Shown here in pieces: positions 18,702-27,340 of a stretch of 56,304 nt of DNA. The notes under the pieces are model-generated. The model saw only the letters and a list, made by a program, of their open reading frames with translations, was not told the DNA's origin and searched no databases. A program made the position numbers and the translations under genes. Every line of letters begins with the position of its first letter. Positions within the stretch are counted from its first letter, which is position 1. Origin of the DNA: an uncultured Crocinitomix sp. (GTDB lineage: Bacteria; Bacteroidota; Bacteroidia; Flavobacteriales_D; Crocinitomicaceae); assembly GCA_937136425.1 (NCBI GenBank), contig CAKZON010000060.1, forward strand, positions 1 through 56,304, given 5' to 3'.

Positions 18702-19613
18702 TTAATCGTTAAACAATCTTCTTGTTGATGAACTAATATTTCTGAAATACATCACTTTCCCTCCCTTTTGCAATACTTGCTCTAAAAAGGACTCAGCACT
18801 TAAGTTTAGCTGAACTTTTATGTGTGCTGTCTTGCCAATTTCTTTTATCTCTCCTCCAACTGCGGCAATTTCTTTTAAAACACTTAAATCTAAATCTGTC
18901 TGAATTTCAAATTCATTAAACTCACGGGTTTCTCCAATTTTATCAACCTCCCCGGAGTATATCATTTTTCCTTTTTTCAGGAAAACGATTGAATCAGAAA
19001 CATTTTCAATTTCATGCAATTGCTGTGAGCTTAAAATCACACTTACATTTCGGCCAGGTTCAGTTACTATATTTCTTAAATCTGCCAGAAATTTTTCTTG
19101 CGCATTAATATCTAAATTGGCAATTGGCTCATCTAGCACCAATAGCTCAGGACCACCAATTAGCATTTTTGCTAATTGAAAACGCAAACGATACCCTGTC
19201 GAAATTTCCTTCCACTTTAGATTGGCATATTCTTGCAGCCCCAATTTTTCAAGCAGTTCATCTACCATAAAATCTGCCTCTGCACCAACAATACCTCTAA
19301 TACTTGCCTGGAAAACAAGGTTTGATTTTAACAAACCATGCCATTTAGGAATTCGCTGTGAAATATATGCTACTCTTGAACGAATATTTTCCCAGGTTAA
19401 TACTTCAACGTCGTTTTCGCCAAAATATGAAATGGAGCCTGTGTCATGCGAGAGTTCTCCCGCAATTATTCTTAATAGTGTGGTTTTACCGTTACCGTTT
19501 TCACCCACAACTCCAGTAATTTTTCCAGATTCAAGTCCCAATGATATATCTGTAAGTGTAAATGCACCGTTAGGATACTGTTTGGTTAAATCTGTACATG
19601 AAAATAACTTCAT
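18702..19613 (-). CDS. ABC transporter ATP-binding protein
   Basis: 303 residues. Walker A is GENGNGKTTLLRI, the signature region is STGYRLRFQLAKMLIGG (STGYR in place of the usual LSGGQ), and Walker B is LLVLDEP. The switch His region is only loosely kept (LSSQQLHE). The C-terminal ~70 residues form an extra regulatory-like domain, as in export-type ATPases of the CcmA/NatA group. It is followed by a membrane protein, making a two-gene export system; substrate unknown. Confidence 0.88.
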   Translation of the reverse strand: MKLFSCTDLTKQYPNGAFTLTDISLGLESGKITGVVGENGNGKTTLLRIIAGELSHDTGSISYFGENDVEVLTWENIRSRVAYISQRIPKWHGLLKSNLVFQASIRGIVGAEADFMVDELLEKLGLQEYANLKWKEISTGYRLRFQLAKMLIGGPELLVLDEPIANLDINAQEKFLADLRNIVTEPGRNVSVILSSQQLHEIENVSDSIVFLKKGKMIYSGEVDKIGETREFNEFEIQTDLDLSVLKEIAAVGGEIKEIGKTAHIKVQLNLSAESFLEQVLQKGGKVMYFRNISSSTRRLFND

Positions 19614-19931
19614 AAAAATGATTCAGTTAGTAATAAGCAATTCTTCGCTTTCTGTACGGAAAAATACGTTTTTTATTTTCAGCGCGAGTTGGATGGAGTG
19701 ATTAATTTATTATTTGAGCTAGTTCCTGTGATATTTGGCTTTTATATTCAAATAAAAAGGATGCTTATTTGATAAGCATCCTTTTCGCGATAATATAAAT
19801 CTATAATAATTTTGGGACTAGTGTTAATTGATCTCCGGTTCAAAGGTACAGTCAAATGCTTCAAGTTTACTGAAAAAAAACTTAATCGGTCGTTTTTATA
19901 GAGTGTGTTGTTGTTATTAACCATTTAACAA
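19614..19931. other. Intergenic region holding one terminator
   Basis: A 318-base spacer between the ABC ATPase start and the end of the next leftward gene. Apart from the hairpin at 19755-19785 nothing with gene or RNA character was seen. Confidence 0.6.
19755..19785 (-). terminator. Rho-independent (probably bidirectional) terminator
   Basis: A perfect 14-bp stem AAAAGGATGCTTAT / ATAAGCATCCTTTT around a TTG loop. The A/T tracts on both sides allow it to work in either direction; it most likely ends the leftward transcript of the gene at 19932-20999. Confidence 0.85.
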
Positions 19932-20999
19932 CTATTTACGCTCTTTTAACTGACGTTTAAACTTTCTTGGAAAATCATTTTCGCGACTATAAAGCAACCG
20001 TTTTATTTTTTCTCGGCGCATCATATTTGTACTGTGATTAATTTTATTCAGCAAGATAAAATAAACATTCTCAGTCCATTCTTTATATGCAACTAATAAA
20101 CGCAGTTCCCGCTCAAAAGTTGTGGCTTGACTTCCTAGATTATTAGCAACTGTTTCCAGTTCTAAGGCTGTTAATTCTACCTCATTTCCCCACCTACTTA
20201 AAATGCACTTCTTCACTTCTGCGTTACCTGATTTTGAATATGTACTCACCAGTAATTCGCGAGATTGAACAAGTTCAAACTCCGGTATAAATGCTATACA
20301 TTTTGCTGTTAATTGGTTATCAGTAGAATCAATAATAGGAGCTAAAACATCTCTAACAGCCATGTTCTCATGTTGCTCTAGTAAATAATTTAGTGCTAGC
20401 TCCTGCCCTCCAAGCTGTGGAGTTGCCAATACATGATGAAAAAATTGCGAATGAAAAATCTGTTTTGTTGTAAACTCCTCTAGCTGTAATTTTGGTTTTC
20501 GTGCCAAGTGCCACAATGTATAACTCGTATATAATGCATCTGGAACAAAAGCACCTTGTAGTTCGGGTCGTGTTGCACCAGTTATTCCATCAACTTTTGA
20601 CTCTGCATCAGTAGTTAATTCATAAATAGTAAAATTTGCTAAAGCAGATTTGTTATTTGCTATCACTCTGTGCAATAATCCGTAATCAAAATCACTAAAA
20701 GGCAGGTGTTCTACTTTAGTTAAAATCTCATTATAATCAAGGTTATATTTTAAGTAATTCCCTCCTAAATCCCAATACAAATTAATTTTTATTGGATAAC
20801 AGGTTCCATCAACACAAACGGGAGTAAAAACAGGACTAAAATAAGCTATTGGTCTGCTTTCTTCAGTCGTCAAATAAAATATTTCATTCTCTAAACTGTC
20901 AATTATTATGTTCGTTCTAATAGTATCTTGACTAAGCCCCGAATGAGCCTTAACCAAGACAAAAAACAAAAGAATTAGTGTTTGATTTACCAACTTCAT
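19932..20999 (-). CDS. Secreted protein with FMN-binding-like motif
   Basis: About 355 residues from ATG 20999 (MKLVNQTLILLFFVLVKAHSGLSQ signal peptide). The N-terminal part has VCVDGTCYPIKINLYWDLGGNY, HLPFSDFDYGLLHRVI and VDGITGATRPEL. The last resembles the D-[AG]-[IV]-[ST]-GAT-[ST] flavin-attachment motif of FMN-binding domains, but the Thr/Ser that carries FMN is Arg here, so covalent flavin is unlikely. The C-terminal half is helical and HEAT-like. Function unknown. The ATG at 21110 is rejected because it precedes the signal peptide by 37 residues. Confidence 0.6.
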   Translation of the reverse strand: MKLVNQTLILLFFVLVKAHSGLSQDTIRTNIIIDSLENEIFYLTTEESRPIAYFSPVFTPVCVDGTCYPIKINLYWDLGGNYLKYNLDYNEILTKVEHLPFSDFDYGLLHRVIANNKSALANFTIYELTTDAESKVDGITGATRPELQGAFVPDALYTSYTLWHLARKPKLQLEEFTTKQIFHSQFFHHVLATPQLGGQELALNYLLEQHENMAVRDVLAPIIDSTDNQLTAKCIAFIPEFELVQSRELLVSTYSKSGNAEVKKCILSRWGNEVELTALELETVANNLGSQATTFERELRLLVAYKEWTENVYFILLNKINHSTNMMRREKIKRLLYSRENDFPRKFKRQLKERK

Positions 21000-21088
21000 T
21001 TTACTGATTTTTAAACGGAATAATTTGCAAAGAAAAGAAAAAAAGCAGCCCTTATTTAGAATCATTCTAAAATACCAGATTGATGGTA

Positions 21089-21119
21089 TTGTGACAATTT
21101 TAAACATCACATAGCTTTG
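21089..21119 (+). promoter_or_regulatory. Bacteroidota-type promoter of the DUF6607/HmuY operon
   Basis: TTG at 21089-21091 and TAGCTTTG at 21112-21119, 20 bases apart, match the -33/-7 consensus. The box ends 24 bases before the DUF6607 start codon. Confidence 0.7.
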
Positions 21120-21143
21120 TAAAAAAATTTAAAGTAAACAAAA

Positions 21144-22061
21144 ATGAAAATCTCAACATTACTTATATCACTCTCATTGCTATCCAGTTATAGCTACTCT
21201 CAAGAGAACAAAAAACAAGACATTGACGCCATAAAATCTCTTTGTGGTTGTTATGAAATTGATTTTGACTATACCGAAACATTCGCACCAGACACTAATT
21301 ATGCCTTTCATGATGACTATAGAACACATGCTAATGCTGAAATCGCATTTATCATTGAAGAGAATGAAAACTTCATTTCAATTCAGCACCTATTAGTTGT
21401 TGGAGAAGACATGATTATTAAACATTGGCGAGAAGATTGGATTTATGAAAACCAAGACCTACTCGATTTCAAGACAGACATGAATTGGGGATACAAAAAA
21501 CTTAGCGAATCAGAAGCTAAAGGAACTTGGACTCAAAAGGTTTTTCAGGTAGATGACAGTCCTAGATACGAAGGTTATGCAACATGGGTACACGTAGATG
21601 GCCGCCATTTTTGGCACAGTAAAACCAACGCTCCTTTGCCAAGAAGAGAATATTCTCACAGATCTGACTACAACGTATTACAAAGAAATAATAGAATTGA
21701 ACTAACGGAATATGGTTGGGTACATGAACAGGACAATACAAAAATTATTAGAAGTGCAGAGGGAGATCAAGTTTTAGCACAAGAAAAAGGCTTTAACACT
21801 TATAAAATTCAAGACGATTCAAAATGTGATGCTGCTGTTAAATGGTGGTCAGAAAACAAAAATTATTGGGCATTGGTGCGCGAGCAATGGAAAAAAATCT
21901 ATGATCAAAACCAAGGTATTAACTTGACAATTAAGATTGAAGATCAAACCTTATGGCAAATGCTATTTGCATTAGGAAGCGAGAATTCTGCAGATAAGAT
22001 GGGGAAAGCAAAAGCGGTTAAAAACTCTATTTCAAGCGCTATAGAAAAGTACAGAATATAA
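21144..22061 (+). CDS. DUF6607 family secreted protein
   Basis: 305 residues with a signal peptide (MKISTLLISLSLLSSYSYSQ). The start of the mature protein, KKQDIDAIKSLCGCYEIDFDYTETF, and the later WxHVDGRHFWxxKTxAPLPRREY and DYNVLxRxNR segments match DUF6607, a Bacteroidota family of unknown biochemistry usually beside TonB receptors and HmuY proteins. It is the first gene of the putative heme/iron-uptake operon and has its own promoter. Probably periplasmic. Confidence 0.75.
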   Translation: MKISTLLISLSLLSSYSYSQENKKQDIDAIKSLCGCYEIDFDYTETFAPDTNYAFHDDYRTHANAEIAFIIEENENFISIQHLLVVGEDMIIKHWREDWIYENQDLLDFKTDMNWGYKKLSESEAKGTWTQKVFQVDDSPRYEGYATWVHVDGRHFWHSKTNAPLPRREYSHRSDYNVLQRNNRIELTEYGWVHEQDNTKIIRSAEGDQVLAQEKGFNTYKIQDDSKCDAAVKWWSENKNYWALVREQWKKIYDQNQGINLTIKIEDQTLWQMLFALGSENSADKMGKAKAVKNSISSAIEKYRI

Positions 22062-22165
22062 ATCAAGTATAAAATACCAGTTCATTAATAACGAACTGAA
22101 AAAGAACAGTTTCAAAAACGAAAACGAAGCTGTAAAGGAAACATACATCCTAAAAATTAAACAAA

Positions 22166-23380
22166 ATGAAAAAAAATATTTTTACAATTGGATTAGTCAT
22201 TTTAGGGACTTCCCTAAATGCACAAGTTACTGATTCTGTCGCTTTAGGTGCAGGATATGCAAACGAATCATACTACAATATGGCAGATGGTGAAGTAGCA
22301 AATGTTATTAATAACAACTGGGATTTGGCTTTTGACATGAGCAATTTTGGAGCTACCATTCGCGTTAACAGATTAGATGAAGTATACCTTTACCCAGGCG
22401 GAATTGCTGATTGGGAAACATTAGATACGGCAGGAATAGCTGATTGGACGCGCTATTATAATAGTGACGCCAGTTGGTCTCTTGGAGCATTAAACGCACC
22501 TGCTAACCCAGATGAAGATGTTGACTTAGGTTGGGGAGAATACAACACTACAACACATTACACTGAAGGAACTCGCATATTTGTTATAAAACTGCAAAGT
22601 GATGATTACAAAAAACTATTAGTTGAAGAATTAGGAGCAGGTAAATACACTTTCAAATTTGACTACTTAGACAATTCAGATTTAACAACTGATGAAATTA
22701 CTAAGGCAGATTTTGACGTGCAAAATTTCATTCATTACTCACTAGAAACTAAAACAACTATTTCTAGAGAACCAAATGCTTCTGATTGGGATATTGTATT
22801 TACAAATTATCATTCTGAGGTTGCTCCAGGATATTACTACGGTGTAACTGGTGCACTTGCAAACAATTGGGTTGAAGTGCAGGAGGTAAATGATGTACCA
22901 TCAGAAGATGCAATTTTTGAAGGCCCTTTTGATACAGAAGCAAACATTATTGGATATGATTGGAAATCTTTCAATCTAGACACTTATACTTATGACATTG
23001 CTGATTCACTTACGTATTTTGTGCTTGCACAATCAGGTGATGTTTGGAAATTAATCTTCACTGGATTCAATGGATCTTCTGACGGAAAAATCTATTTTAC
23101 AAAAGAGATGGTTTCAGCAGCAGGAATTGAGGAGACAAACAGCATTGAAATTTCTACGTATCCAAATCCTGCAATTAACACGCTAAATGTTAGCACGGCG
23201 GAACCTCTTAAAAGAATCAATTTATACAGTACTAATGGACAATTAGTGTTCTCTAATTCTAATATTTCGGATTCATTAATTCAATTAGATGTTACGGAAT
23301 TTGAAAATGGGCTATACATTTTAGAAGCCGTAACAACAGAAGGAACATCTACCATTCAAAAAATATTAATTGCTGATTAA
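22166..23380 (+). CDS. HmuY-like protein with T9SS sorting domain
   Basis: 404 residues: a signal peptide (MKKNIFTIGLVILGTSLNAQ), a ~310-residue body, and a T9SS C-terminal domain (ISTYPNPAINTLNVSTAE ... LYILEAV ... QKILIAD). The body shares WDLAF, DWDIVFTNY followed by YYGVTG, and IGYDWKSFNL with the HmuY lipoprotein at 26039-27010, so it is a secreted paralogue of the heme-binding HmuY fold. HmuY proteins take heme from host or environmental hemoproteins and pass it to a TonB receptor. T9SS export would place this copy on the surface or in the medium. Heme ligands cannot be assigned. Confidence 0.75.
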   Translation: MKKNIFTIGLVILGTSLNAQVTDSVALGAGYANESYYNMADGEVANVINNNWDLAFDMSNFGATIRVNRLDEVYLYPGGIADWETLDTAGIADWTRYYNSDASWSLGALNAPANPDEDVDLGWGEYNTTTHYTEGTRIFVIKLQSDDYKKLLVEELGAGKYTFKFDYLDNSDLTTDEITKADFDVQNFIHYSLETKTTISREPNASDWDIVFTNYHSEVAPGYYYGVTGALANNWVEVQEVNDVPSEDAIFEGPFDTEANIIGYDWKSFNLDTYTYDIADSLTYFVLAQSGDVWKLIFTGFNGSSDGKIYFTKEMVSAAGIEETNSIEISTYPNPAINTLNVSTAEPLKRINLYSTNGQLVFSNSNISDSLIQLDVTEFENGLYILEAVTTEGTSTIQKILIAD

Positions 23381-23425
23381 GTTTCATTGTTTCCGCTAGT
23401 TTTCGGGATAAAAAAATCAGTAATA

Positions 23426-23454
23426 AAAACCACTGCCTTGGGGGCAGTGGTTTT
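23426..23454 (+). terminator. Rho-independent terminator inside the heme-uptake operon
   Basis: A perfect 12-bp stem AAAACCACTGCC / GGCAGTGGTTTT with a five-base loop, ending in a T run. It lies after the T9SS HmuY-like gene and only 16 bases before the next start codon, so it probably lowers transcription of the downstream receptor genes (partial termination). Confidence 0.9.
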
Positions 23455-23470
23455 CCAAAATCTATACATA

Positions 23471-23806
23471 ATGAGCTCAAATTGTAAATATAAAGTACTC
23501 CACAAATGCAATATTGGTAAAATAAGCCTTTGTAATTCGTGTGGAAATCTCCGTGTTGAAATTGGACATTTATTGTCTCTCATATCTCCAGAACCATTTC
23601 AAATGATATTGGAAGATTTTAAAGAAAGGTTGGCCTTTTATAAAGATAATCCAGATGTTGAACAGCCTTCGGAACCTATTTTAATTTGCTTAAATAATAA
23701 CAACCTTTATTTGAAGCTAACAAATGCAGAGTTTAATGAGGTATTACATTTATTTGAAATGGCCAATCATATGTTATACGTCAATCAAATAATGACACCT
23801 CATTAA
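23471..23806 (+). CDS. Small cytoplasmic protein, DUF6686-like
   Basis: About 111 residues from ATG 23471 (MSSNCKYKVLHKCNIGKISLCNSCGNLRVEIGH); the upstream part of the reading frame runs through the terminator and is not coding. An N-terminal pair of Cys motifs (HKC...LCNSC) could hold a metal. The layout (Cys motif, then a strand giving 'GHLLSL', then 'Y LKLT..EFNEVL') resembles Bacteroidota DUF6686 proteins, but this is a tentative match. Its stop overlaps the TonB receptor start (TAATG), so the two are translationally coupled. Confidence 0.6.
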   Translation: MSSNCKYKVLHKCNIGKISLCNSCGNLRVEIGHLLSLISPEPFQMILEDFKERLAFYKDNPDVEQPSEPILICLNNNNLYLKLTNAEFNEVLHLFEMANHMLYVNQIMTPH

Positions 23807-26058
23807 TGCGCTTAGTTCTATTACTCTTATTATTTAATGCTTTCAATGCATTTACGCAGTTATCCATTCAATTGGTGAACAGCGAAAGCAACGACCTAAT
23901 TATTGGCGCTAAAATGAGGTTGTACTTTCAAGAAGTGGAGGAATTTCACCTTTCAGATGAAGAAGGGAAAATCTACGTTTCTGAAACCATTAAAAATGAG
24001 TTTAAATTTGAAATAACGGCCATTGGATTTGACACCTTAAAAGGAAGTGTTGATCCCAATAAGCAATCAAGCACTAGTCCACTAAAACTTGCATTAATAC
24101 CCAACCGTTTATTTGATGCAGTTGTGGTTACAGCACAATATGAGCCCACCATTGTAAACAACGCCATTCAAAAGGTAACCATTATTGCAAAAGAACAAAT
24201 TGAGCAATCAGGCGCGGTGAATTTAAGAGACATACTCACCTACCAAACTGGCATTCGATTAACTCAAGACAATATTTTAGGAAGCTCTATGAGTTTGGGA
24301 GGATTGTCGGGACAAAACGTTAAAATATTAATTGATGGAATTCCGGTTATTGGTAGGCAAGATGGAAATATTGATTTAAGCCAAATTAACCTTTCAAATA
24401 TTGAGCGTATTGAAATTATTGAAGGCCCACTCTCTGTTAATTTTGGTACAAATGCACTAGCAGGAACCATTAACCTAATTACTAAAAAAGAAAAACAAAA
24501 AGGTATTTCTTTTTCATTAAACCCCTACTATGAATCTATTGGAAACTTTAACATAACGGGAACAATTGGGTTAAAAATAAAAAAGCACAACTTTGCATTT
24601 TCTGGTGGACGAAATTTCTTTGATGGTTGGTCGGCTACGGATGATTTTTTTCAGTTTCCTAAATCAAGATTGGCAGACACAAATCGCTTTAAAACATGGA
24701 AACCCAAGGAGCAATATTTTTTAGAAGGGCGTTATACAACACAATTAAATAAATGGTCAATTTCTCCATTTTTTCGACACTTCAATGAGGTTATACTTAA
24801 CAGGAGTTTACCAATTCCACCCTACAACCAAATTGGGTTAGATGATTATTACCATACTAAAAGAACAGACATTGGAGCACACTTTAAACGAGACTTCAAC
24901 AAATCAAAATTTACAACCATATTAGCTTTTAATCAATTTGAGCGAATCAAAAACACATATATTAAAGACCTTACAACACTCAACCAAACACTTTCTGAAG
25001 CTTTTGGATCGCAAGACACCGCCATGTTTACACTGGCGAATATCAGATCTGTTTTTGTGCATCAATTCAACAAAAAAATAACGGTAGAAGGCGGCGTAGA
25101 CCTAAACTATGAAAAAGCATTTGGCAGACGGATTGATGGATTAGAAAAAGACCAAGGTGATTATGCCGCGTATCTAACCACAGAATGGAAACCTTTTAAA
25201 AACATCCAGATTAAACCAGGTTTGCGCTATGCGTACAACACGAATTATAAAGCTCCATTAACGCCTTCTTTAAATGTGCTTTACAAAACAAAAAAATTGC
25301 GTATTAGAGGTGCTTTTGCTCGTGGATTTAGAGCTCCTACTTTAAAAGAACTCTATTTTGATTTTGTAGACATTAATCATAACATTCAAGGAAACACAGC
25401 CTTATTATCAGAATATTCATATAATTATTCAGGCGGAATTACTTGGGTTAAGAATGTGGACAATAGCCAATTATTACAGTTTGATTATTCTGTATTTTAC
25501 AATGATATCGAGAACTTAATCACTTTAGGTGCTCTTCCTGATGGGTCATTCACTTATATTAATTTAGGCGAATTTAAATCGGTTGGAAATCAAGTTAAAT
25601 TCAATTTCAAATCTAAGCGTCAAACAACTACAATTGCCGCCAGTTATATTGGTCGACACAATAGATTAAGTGCAGAAACTATTGAGGTTGCCCCTTTCTC
25701 CTTTTCTCCCGAATTAAGTGTCAATTATTCTTATAGCATAATTAAAGATTTTTTAAAAATTAATGCTTTTTATAAGTACAACGGTGCATTAAAATCTTTT
25801 AGCTTGATTGATGATGAAATTCGTGAAAACAAGCAACAAGATTACTCTATACTTGATGCAAGTATAAGCATGCAATTTTTAAAGAAGAAAATTCAATTAA
25901 CTGCAGGCGCAAAAAACATTTTAAATGTAAAAACAGTCAGTGTTATTGGCACAACTGGTGGTGCGCACTCCAGCGGAGGAAATTTAAATGCAGCCAGAGG
26001 CACCTCTGTTTTCTTGTCTCTTAAATATCAATTTAATCATGATTTTAATAAAAAATAA
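23806..26058 (+). CDS. TonB-dependent receptor, probable heme/iron uptake
   Basis: 750 residues: a signal peptide (ending FTQ), an N-terminal CarboxypepD_reg-like domain (IGAKMRLYFQEVEEFHLSDEEGKIYV), a plug (VTIIAKEQIEQSG, DILTYQTGIRLTQ, ILIDGIPVIGR, IERIEIIEGPLSVNFGTNALAGTINLITKK) and a 22-strand-type barrel ending in a final-strand-like FLSLKYQFNHDFNKK. It brings a ligand across the outer membrane using TonB energy. The flanking HmuY-like genes point to heme or a heme-protein ligand (context inference). It overlaps the preceding small gene by 1 base and the next gene by 20 bases. Confidence 0.9.
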   Translation: MRLVLLLLLFNAFNAFTQLSIQLVNSESNDLIIGAKMRLYFQEVEEFHLSDEEGKIYVSETIKNEFKFEITAIGFDTLKGSVDPNKQSSTSPLKLALIPNRLFDAVVVTAQYEPTIVNNAIQKVTIIAKEQIEQSGAVNLRDILTYQTGIRLTQDNILGSSMSLGGLSGQNVKILIDGIPVIGRQDGNIDLSQINLSNIERIEIIEGPLSVNFGTNALAGTINLITKKEKQKGISFSLNPYYESIGNFNITGTIGLKIKKHNFAFSGGRNFFDGWSATDDFFQFPKSRLADTNRFKTWKPKEQYFLEGRYTTQLNKWSISPFFRHFNEVILNRSLPIPPYNQIGLDDYYHTKRTDIGAHFKRDFNKSKFTTILAFNQFERIKNTYIKDLTTLNQTLSEAFGSQDTAMFTLANIRSVFVHQFNKKITVEGGVDLNYEKAFGRRIDGLEKDQGDYAAYLTTEWKPFKNIQIKPGLRYAYNTNYKAPLTPSLNVLYKTKKLRIRGAFARGFRAPTLKELYFDFVDINHNIQGNTALLSEYSYNYSGGITWVKNVDNSQLLQFDYSVFYNDIENLITLGALPDGSFTYINLGEFKSVGNQVKFNFKSKRQTTTIAASYIGRHNRLSAETIEVAPFSFSPELSVNYSYSIIKDFLKINAFYKYNGALKSFSLIDDEIRENKQQDYSILDASISMQFLKKKIQLTAGAKNILNVKTVSVIGTTGGAHSSGGNLNAARGTSVFLSLKYQFNHDFNKK

Positions 26059-27010
26059 AACACGCATCATTTCTCTCATATTTGGCCTTGCATTATTACC
26101 AGCTTGCATGAAAGAGGAAATTGCTGTACCAAAACATGTGTCTGGCGATACCCAAGTCAATGAAATTGAAATGACTCAAGATTATCGCAATCAACTTTAT
26201 TTTGATTTGAGTACGAACCAAGTGGTTCAATCAAACCTAAAAACGGCATGGGACCTTGCATTTGAATCTGTAGGAAACCATATTGTGTTAAACACAAGCA
26301 AAGGAATGGCTGTACATAAATCTGCAGCCAGCTTTGCGGCCATAAATTCAGCAGAAGATTTGGAGGATTGGAATTGGGATGTTCATTCAGGCAATTTAGA
26401 TTCTACGGCTATTGGCAATTGGGTTGAAAATGACTTTACATATGTTATTGATAGAGGTTATAATTGGAGTGGAGACCATCAAGGGTATTACAAAATGAGG
26501 ATTACAACTGTTAATGACGAACAATTTGAAATTAGTTATGCTGAAATTTCAGATGACACCCCGGCTTATTATGCAATTGTAAAAAGCAGCACAGCGCAAT
26601 TCACCTATTTTAGTTTTGAAACTGGAACAATTTCTATTGCTCCGGCAGATACAGAATATGATTTAATATTTACGCAGTACACGCATTTATTTACAGACCC
26701 AACTACTCCTTACGTAGTAACAGGTGTTTTATCAAATCGGGCGCATACTTCTATTGCATCTTTAGATGCAATACCCTTTGCTGAAATTGAATTACAAGAT
26801 GTAGAATTACTTGAATTTAGTTACGATATTGATGTAATTGGTTATGACTGGAAGCATTACAGCTTAGAAGATGGAATTTTCACTACAGACGCAGATCGTA
26901 ATTACATTATTCGAACACAAACCGGGTTATTTTATAAGTTTCGTATTGTAGGTTTCTACAATATTGAAGGATTAAAAGGATATCCTAACATTGAATTTCA
27001 GGCACTTTAA
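26039..27010 (+). CDS. HmuY family lipoprotein
   Basis: About 323 residues from ATG 26039 (MILIKNKTRIISLIFGLALLPAC; lipobox LPAC). The body carries HmuY-type features: WDLAFESVGNHIVLNTSKG, YDLIFTQYTHLF, YVVTGVLSN, IGYDWKHYSLEDG and YKFRIVGFYN. HmuY proteins are surface lipoproteins that bind heme and feed a TonB receptor. The start overlaps the receptor gene by 20 bases, so the pair is coupled, as in hmuRY operons. Confidence 0.85.
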   Translation: MILIKNKTRIISLIFGLALLPACMKEEIAVPKHVSGDTQVNEIEMTQDYRNQLYFDLSTNQVVQSNLKTAWDLAFESVGNHIVLNTSKGMAVHKSAASFAAINSAEDLEDWNWDVHSGNLDSTAIGNWVENDFTYVIDRGYNWSGDHQGYYKMRITTVNDEQFEISYAEISDDTPAYYAIVKSSTAQFTYFSFETGTISIAPADTEYDLIFTQYTHLFTDPTTPYVVTGVLSNRAHTSIASLDAIPFAEIELQDVELLEFSYDIDVIGYDWKHYSLEDGIFTTDADRNYIIRTQTGLFYKFRIVGFYNIEGLKGYPNIEFQAL

Positions 27011-27126
27011 TCACTTGCAATTAAAACAAGATTAGATTTTTTGCGAATCATTCCTAAAATTCATACGAAATCAACACCACCAATTTTCATTAGTCGTGTT
27101 AATTTCGTTATTTATGAATACGATTA

Positions 27127-27330
27127 TTAATGCTCTTCGCAATGCAATGTCACAGTTGTATCTCCAACAGTGTATCCATTTTCCTCTGCGTTTTTAAGTT
27201 CATCTCCACAAAGTTCTCCAAGCTCAACCTCATTTCCACTAGCATCATCATAATGACAGTGTTCACATTTTTTGCATGATGCAAAACTTATCGTTCCTAA
27301 TACAGCAATTGCTATTACTACTTTTTTCAT
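27127..27330 (-). CDS. Small Cys-rich lipoprotein
   Basis: 67 residues. The signal peptide ends ISFASC with the lipid Cys at 19; Cys22 and Cys25 follow (CKKCEHCHY), and further Cys and His lie in LGELCGDEL and LHCEEH. The mature part is only ~48 residues. It starts 10 bases after the stop of the TonB receptor at 27341-29554, so it should be in the same Zur/Fur-regulated operon. A metal-binding or metal-handing role at the membrane is a reasonable inference; no family recognised. Confidence 0.7.
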   Translation of the reverse strand: MKKVVIAIAVLGTISFASCKKCEHCHYDDASGNEVELGELCGDELKNAEENGYTVGDTTVTLHCEEH

Positions 27331-27340
27331 TTTATATATA

